Source of the DNA: Chanos chanos | Lineage: Eukaryota; Chordata; Actinopteri; Gonorynchiformes; Chanidae | Reading direction: 5' to 3' | Assembly (NCBI RefSeq): GCF_902362185.1 | Contig: NC_044503.1 | Coordinates: 11,755,457-11,819,456 of the forward strand | DNA: 64,000 nucleotides | In this document: in pieces, positions 1-24,304 of the stretch | Layout: each line of letters opens with the position of its first letter | Numbering within the stretch: the stretch's first letter is position 1 | Made by a program: the position numbers and the translations under genes | The notes under the pieces: model-generated | The model's input: only the letters and a program-made list of their open reading frames with translations | The model's database searches: none | What the model was told of the DNA's origin: nothing

Positions 1-89
1 TTAAGAGGAAGAAATTGAAGCAGAAAGACAACACTTCATTTTAACCCAACGCTTACATTTTTGTATTTGTCCTTACTTTTATTGCGTAG

Positions 90-10856
<10,767 letters not shown>

Positions 10857-12650
10857 GTACTGTTGACTGATCCTGGACCCTCCTCCGAGTGACAGGAGCG
10901 TCCCGCAGGATAAAAGCAATCAGAGAGAGAGGACATGGAAAGGGATCTGCACTGTTTTACACATTTACATAAACACACACACACACACACACACATAAAT
11001 ACTTTGTGTCAACACATGCATATTCTGGAAAAGAGAAACACACACACATACACACACAAACCTCAGCATGCACAAACCCTATCCCTGTCCTTTCTTGCGA
11101 CAAAATCTTCTCATCTCATCTGTCCCCCTGCCTCTCCCGTGAGCCCGGTTGTGTTTCACGAGCTTTAAAGCGAAGAGAGAACCCCCTTGGTCCTGCGTGC
11201 GAATGTGAATGTGGGCGTGCCTGGGTGTGTGCGTGCAAGTCGTTTAAAAAAAAAAAAACAAAAAGAAACAAATGTTGGAGGGAATGGAGCGAGGAGGTTT
11301 TGAGACAGAATAAGAAGAAAACATTTTGTGGGGTTCGTCATCGCTTAGACTCAAAAGGTGGTGACTGTGTGACAGTGTTGTGTTCCAATCTATGCTGAAA
11401 ACCCAATAATTTGGCTGGAATTCTGCACCTGTGAATGGTCTTTTTTTTGTGTGAGTGAGACTTTTTTTTTTATTATTATTATTATTATTTGCTTTACTAT
11501 CGTTTGGTTTCTCCTGTTTAGATTTCCCCCCCTTTCTTTACCTGAAATGATTTTCCTGTATGTAGAGTGTTGTCCTCGTGGATTCAGAAGGAAAAAAGCG
11601 GTGCGCTCTTTCACAAAGAGATTACATTTCAGATTACGAAGGCTCCGATTTTTTTTCAAAACAGCTCCACCCCCCCACCCCCACCCCCGGTCTCTTCTGC
11701 TCAGTTTTTAGAGCAGTTTTTAATCCCTACATCCTCTCCCTGACCTAAAAGGTTCTCATGTACTTGTGATTGTGTACATTACTCTGATTTGTTTTCTTTT
11801 TATTATCACAGATTTAAGTTTGGTTTGATTTTTTTTTTTTTTTTTTTTTTTTTCTTTTTTGGTTGAACTTCTGGATCCTTATCGACGCCTGGTTTGGGTT
11901 TCACATGCTCCATCCATACAGTTTTTTTGTTTTGTTTTTTTTTTTCTTTCGGGTGCAGAATTCCACACAGCATCTTGTATCCAGTGGTCCTTTTATACAA
12001 TGTATTTTTTTTTCCCCCTCCTTTTTCTTTGCACATCATACGTTTTGCTTTTTTTTTGTTTTGTTTTGTTTTGTTTTTGTTCTATTTAAGCTCAAAATGT
12101 CTGCTAATGAATAAATTAATAAAGTAAATAAGGTGCCTAAAAACAAAAGGAAAAAAAAAAAAAAACAAACAAAAAAAAATTTAGATGTATCCTTTATCCC
12201 CAGCCAACCACGAAAATATAAGAACAACCTTAAGGTGGCTTTTCCACGTAGAAATATAACTGGTCTGCATTTCCAGTCCCTGTGGATTGACAATATACTG
12301 TATGTAATGTGTGCTTTTTACTTAGTGGGAGAATTTGAGCATCTTAGCATAACGGATAACTTGAATAAGACGAGATAAGGGGAAAGGTAATACACAAATT
12401 AAAAAAAAATAAAAATAAAAGAATAAAAAGAATAAAAATCATAAGGATAAGGATATCAATTAGTGTGGATAGAGATGATAATGGTGGGCACTAAGCTGTG
12501 TGCTTCTTGAGAGAAATGGAACAATTACTGTCAAAACGACTTAACTTTGGAGATCACTGGGTTTCTGTTGAACTGCATACAGATGTTCTCCTATATACTT
12601 TTGTTAATGGTCTTGAATGAAAACAATTGAAATAAACGTTTTATGAAAAT
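10857..12650 (+). other. csde1: csde1 3' UTR with alternative poly(A) signals
   Basis: After the TGA at 10854-10856 there is no further open gene. The stretch holds a CA repeat (about 10975-10995), a TTATTA run near 11472, a very long T run (about 11827-11852) and TTTTG repeats. AATAAA lies at 12110-12115 and 12118-12123, with a further AATAAA at 12631-12636, so two 3' ends are possible. The 3' limit is inferred. Confidence 0.65.
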
Positions 12651-12746
12651 CAACACAATCTAGCGCGTGGTGCTCGAGTTATTGTGAAAACGGGGGCGGG
12701 ACACTCCATCCACAACGAAACACTCACCGATTTGTAAAAATACACT

Positions 12747-12752
12747 TTTAAT
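12747..12752 (-). other. Candidate poly(A) signal of the rassf-like gene
   Basis: The minus strand reads ATTAAA here, about 275 bases past the stop codon at 13028-13030, and no AATAAA was noticed nearer. This puts the convergent 3' ends of csde1 (AATAAA at 12631) and the rassf-like gene about 100 bases apart. Confidence 0.45.
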
Positions 12753-13027
12753 TGCAACAGATTACAAATTTCTAGTTAAAAGTCAGGTACATGCATCTGC
12801 TACATTTCAGAAACTGAGGTAAAAGAAGTCTTGTTAATCTTGTTGACACAAATGCTAATAGAGGATGTACAGTCTTGCATATTAAAAAAAAAAAGATAAA
12901 ACTTAAAAAACGATTCTGATATTTTAAAAATGTATGCAGCCATTGGAAAATTAAATTCATATAAGTACAGAGAATGTCTCTGCAAAAATCTGATTCTTGG
13001 TGTGGTCCTGTGTCAAATCCTAAAATC

Positions 13028-14650
13028 CTAAACCCTTGTGCTTCCCAGGTGGATTGTTATCTCTGAGCGATGAATAATCTTTGGTTTTGTCTTTGCTGTC
13101 CTCTGAGCTTCAGACCATCTACTCCACCACTCTCGTAGTTCTTTTGGTCCACAGTGTTGGGGGTCTGATATCTGGTCTGGAGATATGAACACATAAGGGT
13201 CTTCTGAATCGAATATCCTCTCCTCGCTGTCTCCATTTGGTCCTTGGGCTTGTGCTGTAAGATGCGGCTGTACGTCTGCTTTGCAGTGATAAACTGGACT
13301 TGCCAGAGCCTCTGAACTTAATGTCTTAGCTTTTTGATCTTTACGTGGATTAGGTCCTGGTTCCTCCGTCGTGTTCCTGGCTAAATCCAGCCTGTTCAGT
13401 TTGAATTTGTATTCCTCTAATTTAGCCTTGCACTCAGCAGCTTTCTCCTTCATCTCAAAGAACTGTTTCTGCAGGTCTCTCTCATATCCTTCCTCAGCTT
13501 TGAGTTCATTCATCCAATATTCGAGTTGCTCGGCCTCTTCCGCCGAGTCTTGCGCGGCGTCGGGGCTTTGCACGCGTCTATGCTGCTCCTCGAGTTCACA
13601 GATCTGATCATCGGTGGAATCCATCTTGATCTGAAGGTCTTTCAAAAGGATCTGCTGACGCATCAACAGTTCTCTTACTTCTTCCCTTTCATCTTTCGCT
13701 GTTTCTGTGGATCTGGTTTCAACCGCTGATGGTTCTGATTTTTTCTTTGATGTGGTCACTTCTTGGTCCTTTTTTTGTCCCTTATTTTGCTTACCTGAAG
13801 GCTTCTTACCTGTTTCATTATCATCACCGTCTTTGCCATGGTTGCCTAGACAACTGATTATGTTGTGGTGCTCAGTAACCTTAACCTTTTCTTTTTTGTC
13901 TTTCCCTTGCAAAGCCCCTGGGACAGAAGAATCTTTTGCTGGCTTGATTGATATCTTACTAGCATAGCCATTTCCCTTATCTTCATCCTTGCCTTTCCCC
14001 TTATCTCGCCCTAATTGCTGTTTTCCTCCCCTGCCCAAATTTTCCAACCAGCCCCAAGCCTCCTCCATTAGAGTTAGCGATTTCCTCTTTGTTTTTTTGG
14101 GCTCTTCTGGGGGCGGTTCTGAGTGGATACGTGTACGGGATAATGGCGGTAAACTCTGTCGGTACAGCCTGGCGGCCGCATCGCTGTCCTGCTGGATTCT
14201 ACTCCCTCTGTCTACCCGTCTTAACTGACCACAAGCTTGGTATCTGCTTCCTCTCAGTCTGCTTGCTTCCTCCCAGAGGGAAGGCCCGTTGTGCTTCAGG
14301 ATAAGTTGAACCTCCCTGGCCTGTTCACCATACTTCTCCAGCGACTCCAGCACCCGTTCGTCAGGTGTGACGTTGCGTTCGTACTCTTTGAATTTTTCTC
14401 TCAGTGTGTAGCGTCCTGTGCGGCCTGGGAAGGAAAAAAAAAAAAGCGACAACGTGATAACATCATGTGTGGTATGCTAAAGACTGACTGTTGCATGAGC
14501 TTTGGAGTAAATTTGCAAACAGAAAAAGTCTACAAATTATTACTAACCTGAGGCTTGAGCTAAAGCAATGACGACCTCTTGACAGGTCGTTCTTTCTGTG
14601 ACTCCACAAACAATACGCTGGACGCCTTCCACTGACACCTTTAGCTCCAT
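13028..14650 (-). CDS. N-terminal RASSF protein (RASSF7/RASSF8-like)
   Basis: Two coding exons: 14650-14548 and 14424-13028, joined at phase 1 across a 123-bp intron (donor GTTAGT, acceptor CCTTCCCAG). They total 1500 nt, or 499 residues, longer than human RASSF7 or RASSF8. The start [19 protein letters not shown] and the following [13 protein letters not shown] and GRTGRYTL form the N-terminal Ras-association domain of the RASSF7/8 group, about residues 1-82. RASSF9 and RASSF10 begin differently. A low-complexity Lys/Ser/Gly region follows, including [15 protein letters not shown]. Then comes a predicted coiled coil, about residues 250-370, rich in Glu, Lys and Leu heptads. Members of this group act as scaffolds in Ras-related, Hippo and cell-junction signalling; the function here is inferred. 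It could be RASSF7, RASSF8 or a fish-specific paralogue, so no symbol is given. Confidence 0.88.
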
Positions 14651-17600
14651 GACAGAGAAAGTATTTTCTCAGCTCTTTTTGGTCCTTTGGTATTTATTTT
14701 CTCACTAGAACTGAGGTAGTATGGATCTCACCACCTTATCTAGTGAAAAAGAAGACATAAGAAATAAAGTGAAATGAGATTCCATTGGTCTTTGAAATAC
14801 ATAACCTGAATGCATTGGAACTGGGCATGTGCGATAGCTGTGTTATGGTATGTGCAGAAGATAAGACATTGCAGTAATGAGATGAGTGAAGTCAAGCCTC
14901 TCAGCTGTGTCTACTGTAATCAGCATGCTTCTGGTATCACTGTATACATCTGTGGTTTCATGTTTTTCTCAGGTTCAAAGGGGGAATGCATTTTGCACAT
15001 CAGATACATTCTTGTTTTCATGGAAAAAATCAGTGCATCATATTTCCTGTCATATTCCATATGGCTAGACCATACATTACCTCACTTAGGGAGAGACTAT
15101 CAAATAAATAAGCCATCAAATGTTTGGTAGGTTTGCATTGGTACAAATGTAGAGTAAGTTAAAAAGTTCTGAGCACATAATATAGAAATTGAAATAGTTT
15201 AGTTGCATACGCATCCAATCAGTTTTGGTACTAATAATTCTTAATGGCTTTAAGGGAATTCAGCAACAGATCAAATCACACGTCCGTTTAATTGGCCCCT
15301 GCTAGTTGCTGAATTCTAATGTTTCGTATTATTCAGAATACATTAATCAGTTTTTGTTGGCTCTCTCTCTCTCAGTTTGAGGCACATATTAAACCATGAG
15401 CGCAGAGAGAAAATATTATTACAAACTTATTAAAAGAAAAAGCTCAGGAGACAGGTCTAACAAAATTTCACAATAATGTTTTGATTATCCCTTGGAATAT
15501 GAGAAACATTGAAGGCAATGACTGTGTAGGTAAAAGAACCCTGGGTGTGCCAAGCCTAGACGAGAGCAGACAAATCCTCCTAAGTGGATGTAACCGGGAA
15601 GGAGAATGACTAGCCAGCTTCCCATCAGGCCAGTGACAATTCTGAGAAAGCTTGTGTGGTCAAGACACATCGGTGTACATTCGACAACAATATCCCAAGT
15701 ACTTTATTGCACTGACACAACAAAGTGTAGAAAACCTTCAAAGTAGTAGAGATGTGTAAGAACTCTGTAAAGCATTCCAAAATAGTGTGGTTTAAGCTGT
15801 CTAACGTGAAAAAAAAACAACCCATGAATTAATACAACAATATTGTACAACATGGTATAAAGAGACAGTTCAATGTATGGTAGATAATATGTATCTCTAT
15901 TAAAATACTTACCTCCTGAGATATTTTAGGATCACCAGAGACTTGAAATACAATCCTATAATCTTTTAGAATCCTTGAGGAGAGCCGTGTTTGTGCTACT
16001 GAAAAGAAGTTGAAATTCCTTTGGTCATAAACCATTCTACTGAGAGTGTACAAACCCTTTCCCTCTACCAAGCAGGCAGATGAAGACTGATAAGTGACAT
16101 GAGTGTGGTTTTGGGGTGGTCTGTCTACAAAATTGTTTTGGACTTGGGGTTGGGAGGAGCATAGATCTCATAAAAAAAAAAAACTATCCTTCAAATTTGG
16201 CAGAGACATGTTTTTCAGTTTTCTTCTTTTTTTAATGTTTTCAAATCTGATTTTCTTAATTCCTTACAAAGAGTTTGGAGCGAAACATCCAACTCCATGA
16301 CTAAATGCAGCTTACTATTGATGATGAATAACTGATAACATACACAGTATCATAACCTAATCAAAACTGATTGAACTTTTTTTTTTTTTAAGAAATAAAT
16401 CTGATGCTAATTAGTGATGCAACACATAGAAAAACATGGCGCTGGAAACATAACACACAGTGAAAAGATAAAAGGGGGACTTTGGAGTTCTGAGTCCATC
16501 ATGCATCACCAAGCTATGTTTGAGGAATTTACTTACAGTTTGGGTTTTCTTCTTTCAGGGGGGAACAGATTGTTATCAGAACACAAAAGGGCCAATGAAG
16601 CAGTCTTGTAACACAGAAAATAGATGAAATAAGTGGAATTTGATTATTAAAACTGGCATTTTTAAATAAAAACTTGTCTAATTTGTTATTTGTATGTACC
16701 ATGAATGTAAAGAGACACTTTGTCAAAACAGTAAACAGGACAAACGGCCGTTCCAGTGTAATTTAGAGCACACTATCTCAGAGAATGATCAGAAAACAAG
16801 CTCATTATGGATTTTACCCATGAGGTTGCATCTTCCAAACTGCCTAACATTGCCTTTTGCCAAATATCAGCTCTTCTCTCTCTTGCTCTCACCGATCTGT
16901 CTCATTTATACCTCACTGATGCTGGGACATGGATCAGGATGTTTGGAGGACTGATGTAATTAGAGATAAACTTGTGTGCAGTTGTCTTTTAAGTGTTTGG
17001 GACACTTTTAGCTTTTGATACAGAAATGTCATCAGTCTGAACTGACAGAAGATTCTCAGATGCTACTTTTGTGTAGAGAAGCTTTAGGGTCCCCTGGCTT
17101 TATTAGCTGTTAGCAAGTGTCGTAATTTAAGTAATGTTTAACATATTCCTCATATCACGTTTTGTTTTTGAATGTTTCCGAATTGCATTTCTGAATAAGC
17201 GCAACGAAGTGGAACAGGTAGCAGGTGAACTAAAAAAAAAAAAAAAAAGCCCATACTCAATTTAAACCTTATTTAACTCACTAAGAGACACACATTTTTA
17301 ATGAATTTAAAATGATTTTTTCCTCAGCATATTGCTACCAAAATTCAACCTCTCGTGTCAGGGAAAATCTGTAAACATTAATTCTAAAAGCAAACAGTGT
17401 GCATATGGCAGCGTTATGATGATCCAGATAAAATAAATGTAGACGTTGGCTTGATGTTACCTTTGCCCAGTAGGGGGCACGTGTTTCTTACACATAAGCA
17501 TTAGCAGTGAGATTTCTGTGTTGCTCTAATGATTCCTATCTGAGCCTTTGTCAGTTTTGCGTTCAGTAAAACTCTTATGTTTCATTTCATCGTTTGGGTC

Positions 17601-17990
17601 TCGTGTTTTTGCACGTACTGTTAATACTGTTCATTCTTAACGTATTCAGAGCCTGGCAATTGTTTATTTCTCGAGAACATATATAATTTGCAGCAAGAAG
17701 GACGCTCATAACAAGCTTTTGAGAAAATATTTCAAGCCCAAAGGGCCGCTGTCATACTAATTAATTCAACTTGGTATTCGATGGTATTGTGCATTGTTCT
17801 CATGGTATGGAGATTTAATGAAATCATACAGACATCTTTTTAGGGTAAAATGAAGGACTTTTATTTTGATGTTATTGATGACAATCTTATACAGGAAGTA
17901 GGCCAACTACTAGAACTTTTCGGTGAAGAGCAGCGTAGCTGTCTGTAATTCAGTATTTAACTGTTTCTTTTGACTAACCCTTTCTTTTTC
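14651..17990. other. Spacer between the rassf-like gene and nras
   Basis: Expected to hold the rassf 5' UTR and promoter and the upstream part of the nras promoter. I see no coding exon I can support: open frames are short, lack protein resemblance and are AT-rich. There are A and T runs (16168, 16380, 17232) and no clear transposon ends. The first rassf exon upstream of 14650 could not be placed. Confidence 0.5.
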
Positions 17991-17999
17991 CATTTGTTT

Positions 18000-18138
18000 G
18001 TTTATCGCACAGGCATCAATGCTGTTGTCCACAGTAGTTAAACCAACGGAAATATTAAACATTTACATTTAACTCGGTATGTCTATATCTTTGTAGCACG
18101 ACTAGCTACTAGCACAGCCTCGGGAGAGTTGCGAAGCG
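18000..18138 (+). promoter_or_regulatory. nras: Probable nras 5' UTR exon and promoter area
   Basis: A good donor, GAAGCG then GTGAGT, sits at 18139 in locally GC-richer sequence. The next candidate acceptor, TTTCTTTAG at 20057, lies just before the nras start codon. Vertebrate NRAS has a noncoding first exon spliced to an exon carrying the ATG, so this fits. The 5' end is a guess. Confidence 0.4.
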
Positions 18139-20074
18139 GTGAGTTTCCTTATCCCCCTATCTGCACTTCAGCAGACGCTTACATAGCTAACTGTACCAGC
18201 AATGCTAACTTTCGTTACCAGGATAGGGTGAGGCAGAACACAGAAGATAAAGTGCATTAATTATAAGAACCTTCAGTTTACTGGTATAAAAGCCGCACTG
18301 AAATTGGAGACAGTTCAATGTTGCTTTAATATACTGAGTTAGCAAGCTGACTTTTTGTAAGTTGGTGGAACGAGGTTACAGTGTAGCATTTTGTATCGAG
18401 GCCTGCGGCATTTGCTTAAATTTTATTTGCTGAGCGAATTCTATTATTTTCTATTCATTTTCCTGATCAGCTGGTAACTTACGACCAATGACTTTAAGCC
18501 ATCTACATGTTTAGCTAGGAACTGCTAGAGAACTAGCGTTTTGAGTTCTAGAACAGTGAACGCTAACCTGCAATTAACTTAGCTAGTAACTGAACAAGTT
18601 AAACATGGGAGCTAGTTTGGGCAGCTGAAATAAAGTCATTGTGTAACCACCTGCCCAAGTAAAGTAGTTTGGAGAATAGGTAAGGACTTAAGCACTCAGG
18701 ATATACTTGGCAAGTTGTCTTTTCGTATGACTTAAGGGCCAGTATAGAGTTCACAATCAATTTATATGCTCCATAAAGTAGATGCTACTGCCAACTTTTT
18801 GTCATTAGTTGCCAAAGTCTTTGATTCAAGACAGTTAAATCAGGATTCCAGTCGTGGGTGGAGCAGTTGATTTGCACATGTGAAAATGGATTGCCTGTGC
18901 CCAGACAAAATACTTTTTCTCAAGGGTTATAGGTGGTTTTGCTCTTAATCTATTGTAGTGAGTGTTAATTCATGTAATGCTTGCAGTAAAACAGAGCCCC
19001 CTCCCTTTCCTTCTTTTTAATGGATCCCACCCATTGTTAATGTAGCACATCATTGCACTGCATGGTCCCCTGTTGCCATCCCACCTGGTTTCCACAGTGT
19101 AGAACATCAGTGATCTGTAATTTTGGTGTTGTTACAGTCAAGTGGTCTGTGATTTGCCCATTAGAGAAGTCACAGTGTGAGACCAGAGTTTTTCACAGTG
19201 GCGTATAAAGGAGTTGCGGTTAGCTAATGCTGTCAAGTGTTGGTGTGCGAGTCGGGCTGTTGCCGTAAAGTGATCGTTGAAATAGAACACGTGCAATTTG
19301 AGTGCTGGGCATGGACCAGCCGGATGATTGTCCGCTCGCATTCTGTGCTTGTGCCCAGGTTTTGCCCCCGTGCTTCAGTAATCATGGAATACGATATTCC
19401 TACCGCCTGTAGACAAGTCACTCATCAGAGAGCGTAAGATCAGCTGGTTAGAAATTTCACAGCCTTGTACTCGTCATTTCAATAAGGACTGTCCCCCCTC
19501 TCTCCCTCCCCCCACTGATATTTTAATTAACTCTGTGAAGAAACCCTAGGCACAGCTGAGTTAAAAAACACTGTGGAACATAAGAGAAAGCAGCCTGAGA
19601 TGTACCTAAGTCAGACTAGCTTCAGGTTTGCTTATAAGGTACAGCGTTTAGCACCGAGCTGTACCCCATGGTGCAGCATAGCAAACCTCTCCCCTCACAC
19701 ATACCTGATCTCTTTACTGGCTGTAGTCTGAGAAGATCTTTGACATTTTGACATTTAACATGACATTCCATAAATAGATTTGATAATGTCTGAAGAACTT
19801 GTCCAGCATTAAGGGGGTACAGTCAGAACAGGCCCTGTATTGGAATAGAGAGAATTCTTCAAACATATTTTATACATATTGTTTTATTTGTAATGTCACT
19901 CGTGCAAAAACTTTTGATTTACGATCCTGATTCAAATAGCACTATACACGTATTACTGACTGAGAAGGCTACATTAAAATGTTTTGAATAATATGTTTGG
20001 CTGATATAAAGTCCACACAGCTGAGGAATCTGTTGACATTTCTTTTTCTTTCTTTAGGACCAGCCTGACTGTAA

Positions 20075-21027
<953 letters not shown>

Positions 21028-22740
21028 ATAAAACGGGTCAAATATTTCATCAGCAGCTCATTAGCTGGGCAGTCGAGTGCCTTCTTGACCGCTCGGGACC
21101 GGACATTTCTGAGGCGCGGTTTTGTCCTGTTCTCAACCGTATACCTGAGATTGGTCCCTGTGTGGTAGTTTCTGCTACGAGGCCCCCTTCTGGCCAGTAT
21201 GGTTAAATGCAGAACTGCTCTGTTTTGTTTTGTTTTGTTTTGTTTTCTGGATTTGTCTGATGGTCTGCAGTGATGGAGTATTTTAACTGTGTGGAACGTC
21301 TGGATCCTTTCATCCTCGCAGATGTTCTTTTTTTTTTTTTTTTTTTTCCTTTTCTTTCTTTGTTTCTTGTGAAGCACAGGAATTTGACATCTTTCCTCAC
21401 TTAAGAGTTTGACGTGACGTAATCTACAGTTTAATACTCAGGAATACTGTGGAGGATCAGCTGCTTCGTCAATCTGGTTTTCATAGCTGCCAAAGTCACC
21501 AGAGCCCATGTCATAGCTCATCTTCTCTGCCCGCCCCCCCCTTAACACAATGATCATGTTTGAGCTCTCTCTTTCTCCCAATGTGTTGGCAAGAAATCAA
21601 ACCACAGCCAGATACATTTAGTCACACATATTGCACCCACCTGTTGACAGCATCTGAATCAAGCTCTCAACTGACCAGCAGGTGTCAGGTGGTGTTTTTT
21701 AGATGTGGACCTGACTGTTGTCTAATGCTTTATGTCGCTTCGTTGTCTTCGGCCAAATATACGTGTTACGTTTCGAAATTGGCTTTATTTAGAAAGTTAA
21801 TAACTGTTTTTTTTTGTTTTGTTTTGTTTTGTTTTTAAACAGAACATGAATGAATGGTTGATGAAAGAGGAGCGCTCCCTGTTGGTTTTCTTAACATCGA
21901 GTGCTTGACTGTGCCTTATCTTTGTGTCAAACGCGCCAATTAATTCGCCCTCTGAATAATGTTACATTTATCCTTGGATACCTTAAGTTGTCCCAATCCA
22001 CAAATTGCCGTTTGTTGAACAGAACTACTTTTTGCCTTTTATGTGCATCCCATTTTGCTGTCTTAAGACATGAAACAGCTAAATGAGAGCTGGTTTGGTG
22101 TCAGCCGTTTGGTGTGCCTGGATGTCTGTGATGCTTTTACTCTGTCTTTACTTTTCAAAGCAAACCACCAAAGGGACTGTGCTTATGGAGTGCCTACAAA
22201 GGTTTTCCTTGGGTAATTTAAAAAAAAATTTTGGGGGGGGGGGTGGCGGTGGGGTAATATTTTTTTAGATATGGATGTTGTTTTTATTTTTGTGTTTTAA
22301 TAGGAGATCAGAGGAGGTATCATGACCATCAACCTACTAGGAATTTGTTGAGTTTTATTTTATTTGATTTTTTTTTCTTCTAAAATAATAAAAGCAAGGT
22401 TGTCTGTCAGTAGAATGTGAAAGTGTTGGCTTTACTTTAACCTTGTCCTAACAAAGGTGTGATGTTTCTTTAGCCCCATATCCTTTTCTTATGGCAAATA
22501 CTCAGAAATCACTGACTTCAGACGGTCTTGTTCTTTTCTTTTTTCCACTTCAAGAAGGGGTTGTACTGTGCTTTGTATTTTGCCTTGTACCTTTTTTTTT
22601 TTTTTTTTCTTTTCTTTTCTTAATTTTCTCATCATGGTTTGTAAGGGACTCTTCTCTGCTCTTAATTGGGAGCTTGTTGCAACCTCTGTCTTTGGATATT
22701 TCAAAGTTTAATAAACAACATTTCTTTTGGTGATTTTAAT
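21028..22740 (+). other. nras: nras 3' UTR
   Basis: T-rich noncoding sequence after the TGA, with TTTTG repeats near 21220 and 21810, a T run near 21329 and a G run near 22234. Poly(A) signals AATAAA are at 22387-22392 and 22710-22715. Short open frames here show no protein resemblance. The end is inferred from the last signal. Confidence 0.6.
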
Positions 22741-23129
22741 ATGTAACATTGAAATTGTAACATGCCTACCGTGATCCGGAGTGTCAGTTTTAATATTAAA
22801 TTAATTTTGAACAGGCATTGTCGTTGTCTGTTTTCTCTTTTCATTTTTTTTCCTTTGCCATGGTTACATAATACCCACACACTCTTGCTTCGTGCACATG
22901 TCTTGAACATGGCCGTTGAAACTTAAAATAGAGTTGTCCACACAGGATTCCCTGTCCTGCGTCTCTTGTGTCCAGTGAGGGTACATGGCTCTGGTTACAC
23001 TGCACACAGTGCTTCATATTGCCCTGAACACACAGTCAGCCCCACACTTCCCCGCTGCATTGCCACAGTGACGGACAAGCCCGCCAAGTCTCCTAGGGAA
23101 GGCGTTTGTGCAAAGCAATAGCCATCAAC

Positions 23130-24264
23130 ATGCCGAAAGTCATCATACCAGGTGGGTTTCCAAAAAGCTCTCGTCCTAGAAGACAACTGAGGGCCCAAAT
23201 GTTAGGTGCTTCTGTTTGAAACAACTGAAAACACAAAAGGAAACTACCATGTGTGAGACATGCGCTCAAAGTCGCTCAAGTAAAGCCACGTTTGAACCAC
23301 TGACCGTAATCCTGATTTTTCTATTTCATCTTCAGAGTTAGATCATGAGGTAGGTGACATCTTATAAAAGCTGTACTCCAGGAAATGAAATTGCATCAAG
23401 TGACTTCTCTGTTTACCATACAGAGTTACTGGCTATTCACTCAGGGGTTTTTCTATCTTCAAGAACAACACTGTGTTCGTACAAAAGTTTTTTTTTTTAA
23501 ATACATAACTAAGATAGAATGCAAGAAATCAAATTTTCTTTTCAGCAACAGGTTATGTCAACGTGTGCCCTGCCGACGAGGCACATGAAGACAAAACCAT
23601 CAGCAATTCATATTTCACAGGAGGGGCATCTGAGACCACCTGTTAGTTGATTCATGGTCATATTCATTGACCTTTTTATGAGAGTCAGTGCCCTCACCCT
23701 GAGAGACCTGCTGTAGTTAAAATTTACAACTTTGGTTACAGTTGGTATGAGCTAAATATTGTTTATGGAAATCAGACTGAAAAGCACCCCACCAGACGTG
23801 CATACCATGTCAAATATCAAATGCTCTTTGTCTCCTGTTGATCTAGTCATCCGATTTTTGTTACTTCCTGGAGTTGTTTTGATGTTTTCAGCTGTTATGC
23901 TGGATTAAGATTCTTTATGCGCCTCATTGCAATTTGGACAGTATCCAGCACTCAGCATAATCCAGGACTCAATTTACAACCTGTCTTAGAAACTTAAAAA
24001 GCTAAGAGTTCCAAAGCTTCTCTTTGTAAATAGCTGGGGATAATTTTGAGTTTCTTGAGCTATGCGCCTGGTCTAAAGTTTCTTACGAGTTATGCCACAC
24101 AAGAGTGGTGCAATCTGACAAAATTATGTCTACGTCATGTTTTGCTAATGATGTTCCCCACAGCTGTGGCTAGGTGGTGTGTTATTTCTCTTAATAGCTG
24201 TGGCATTGAGAACATATGTGACGGGAGGATCAGATCTTACTGGTGGTTTGGAAAATGAAGTGAA

Positions 24265-24304
<40 letters not shown>

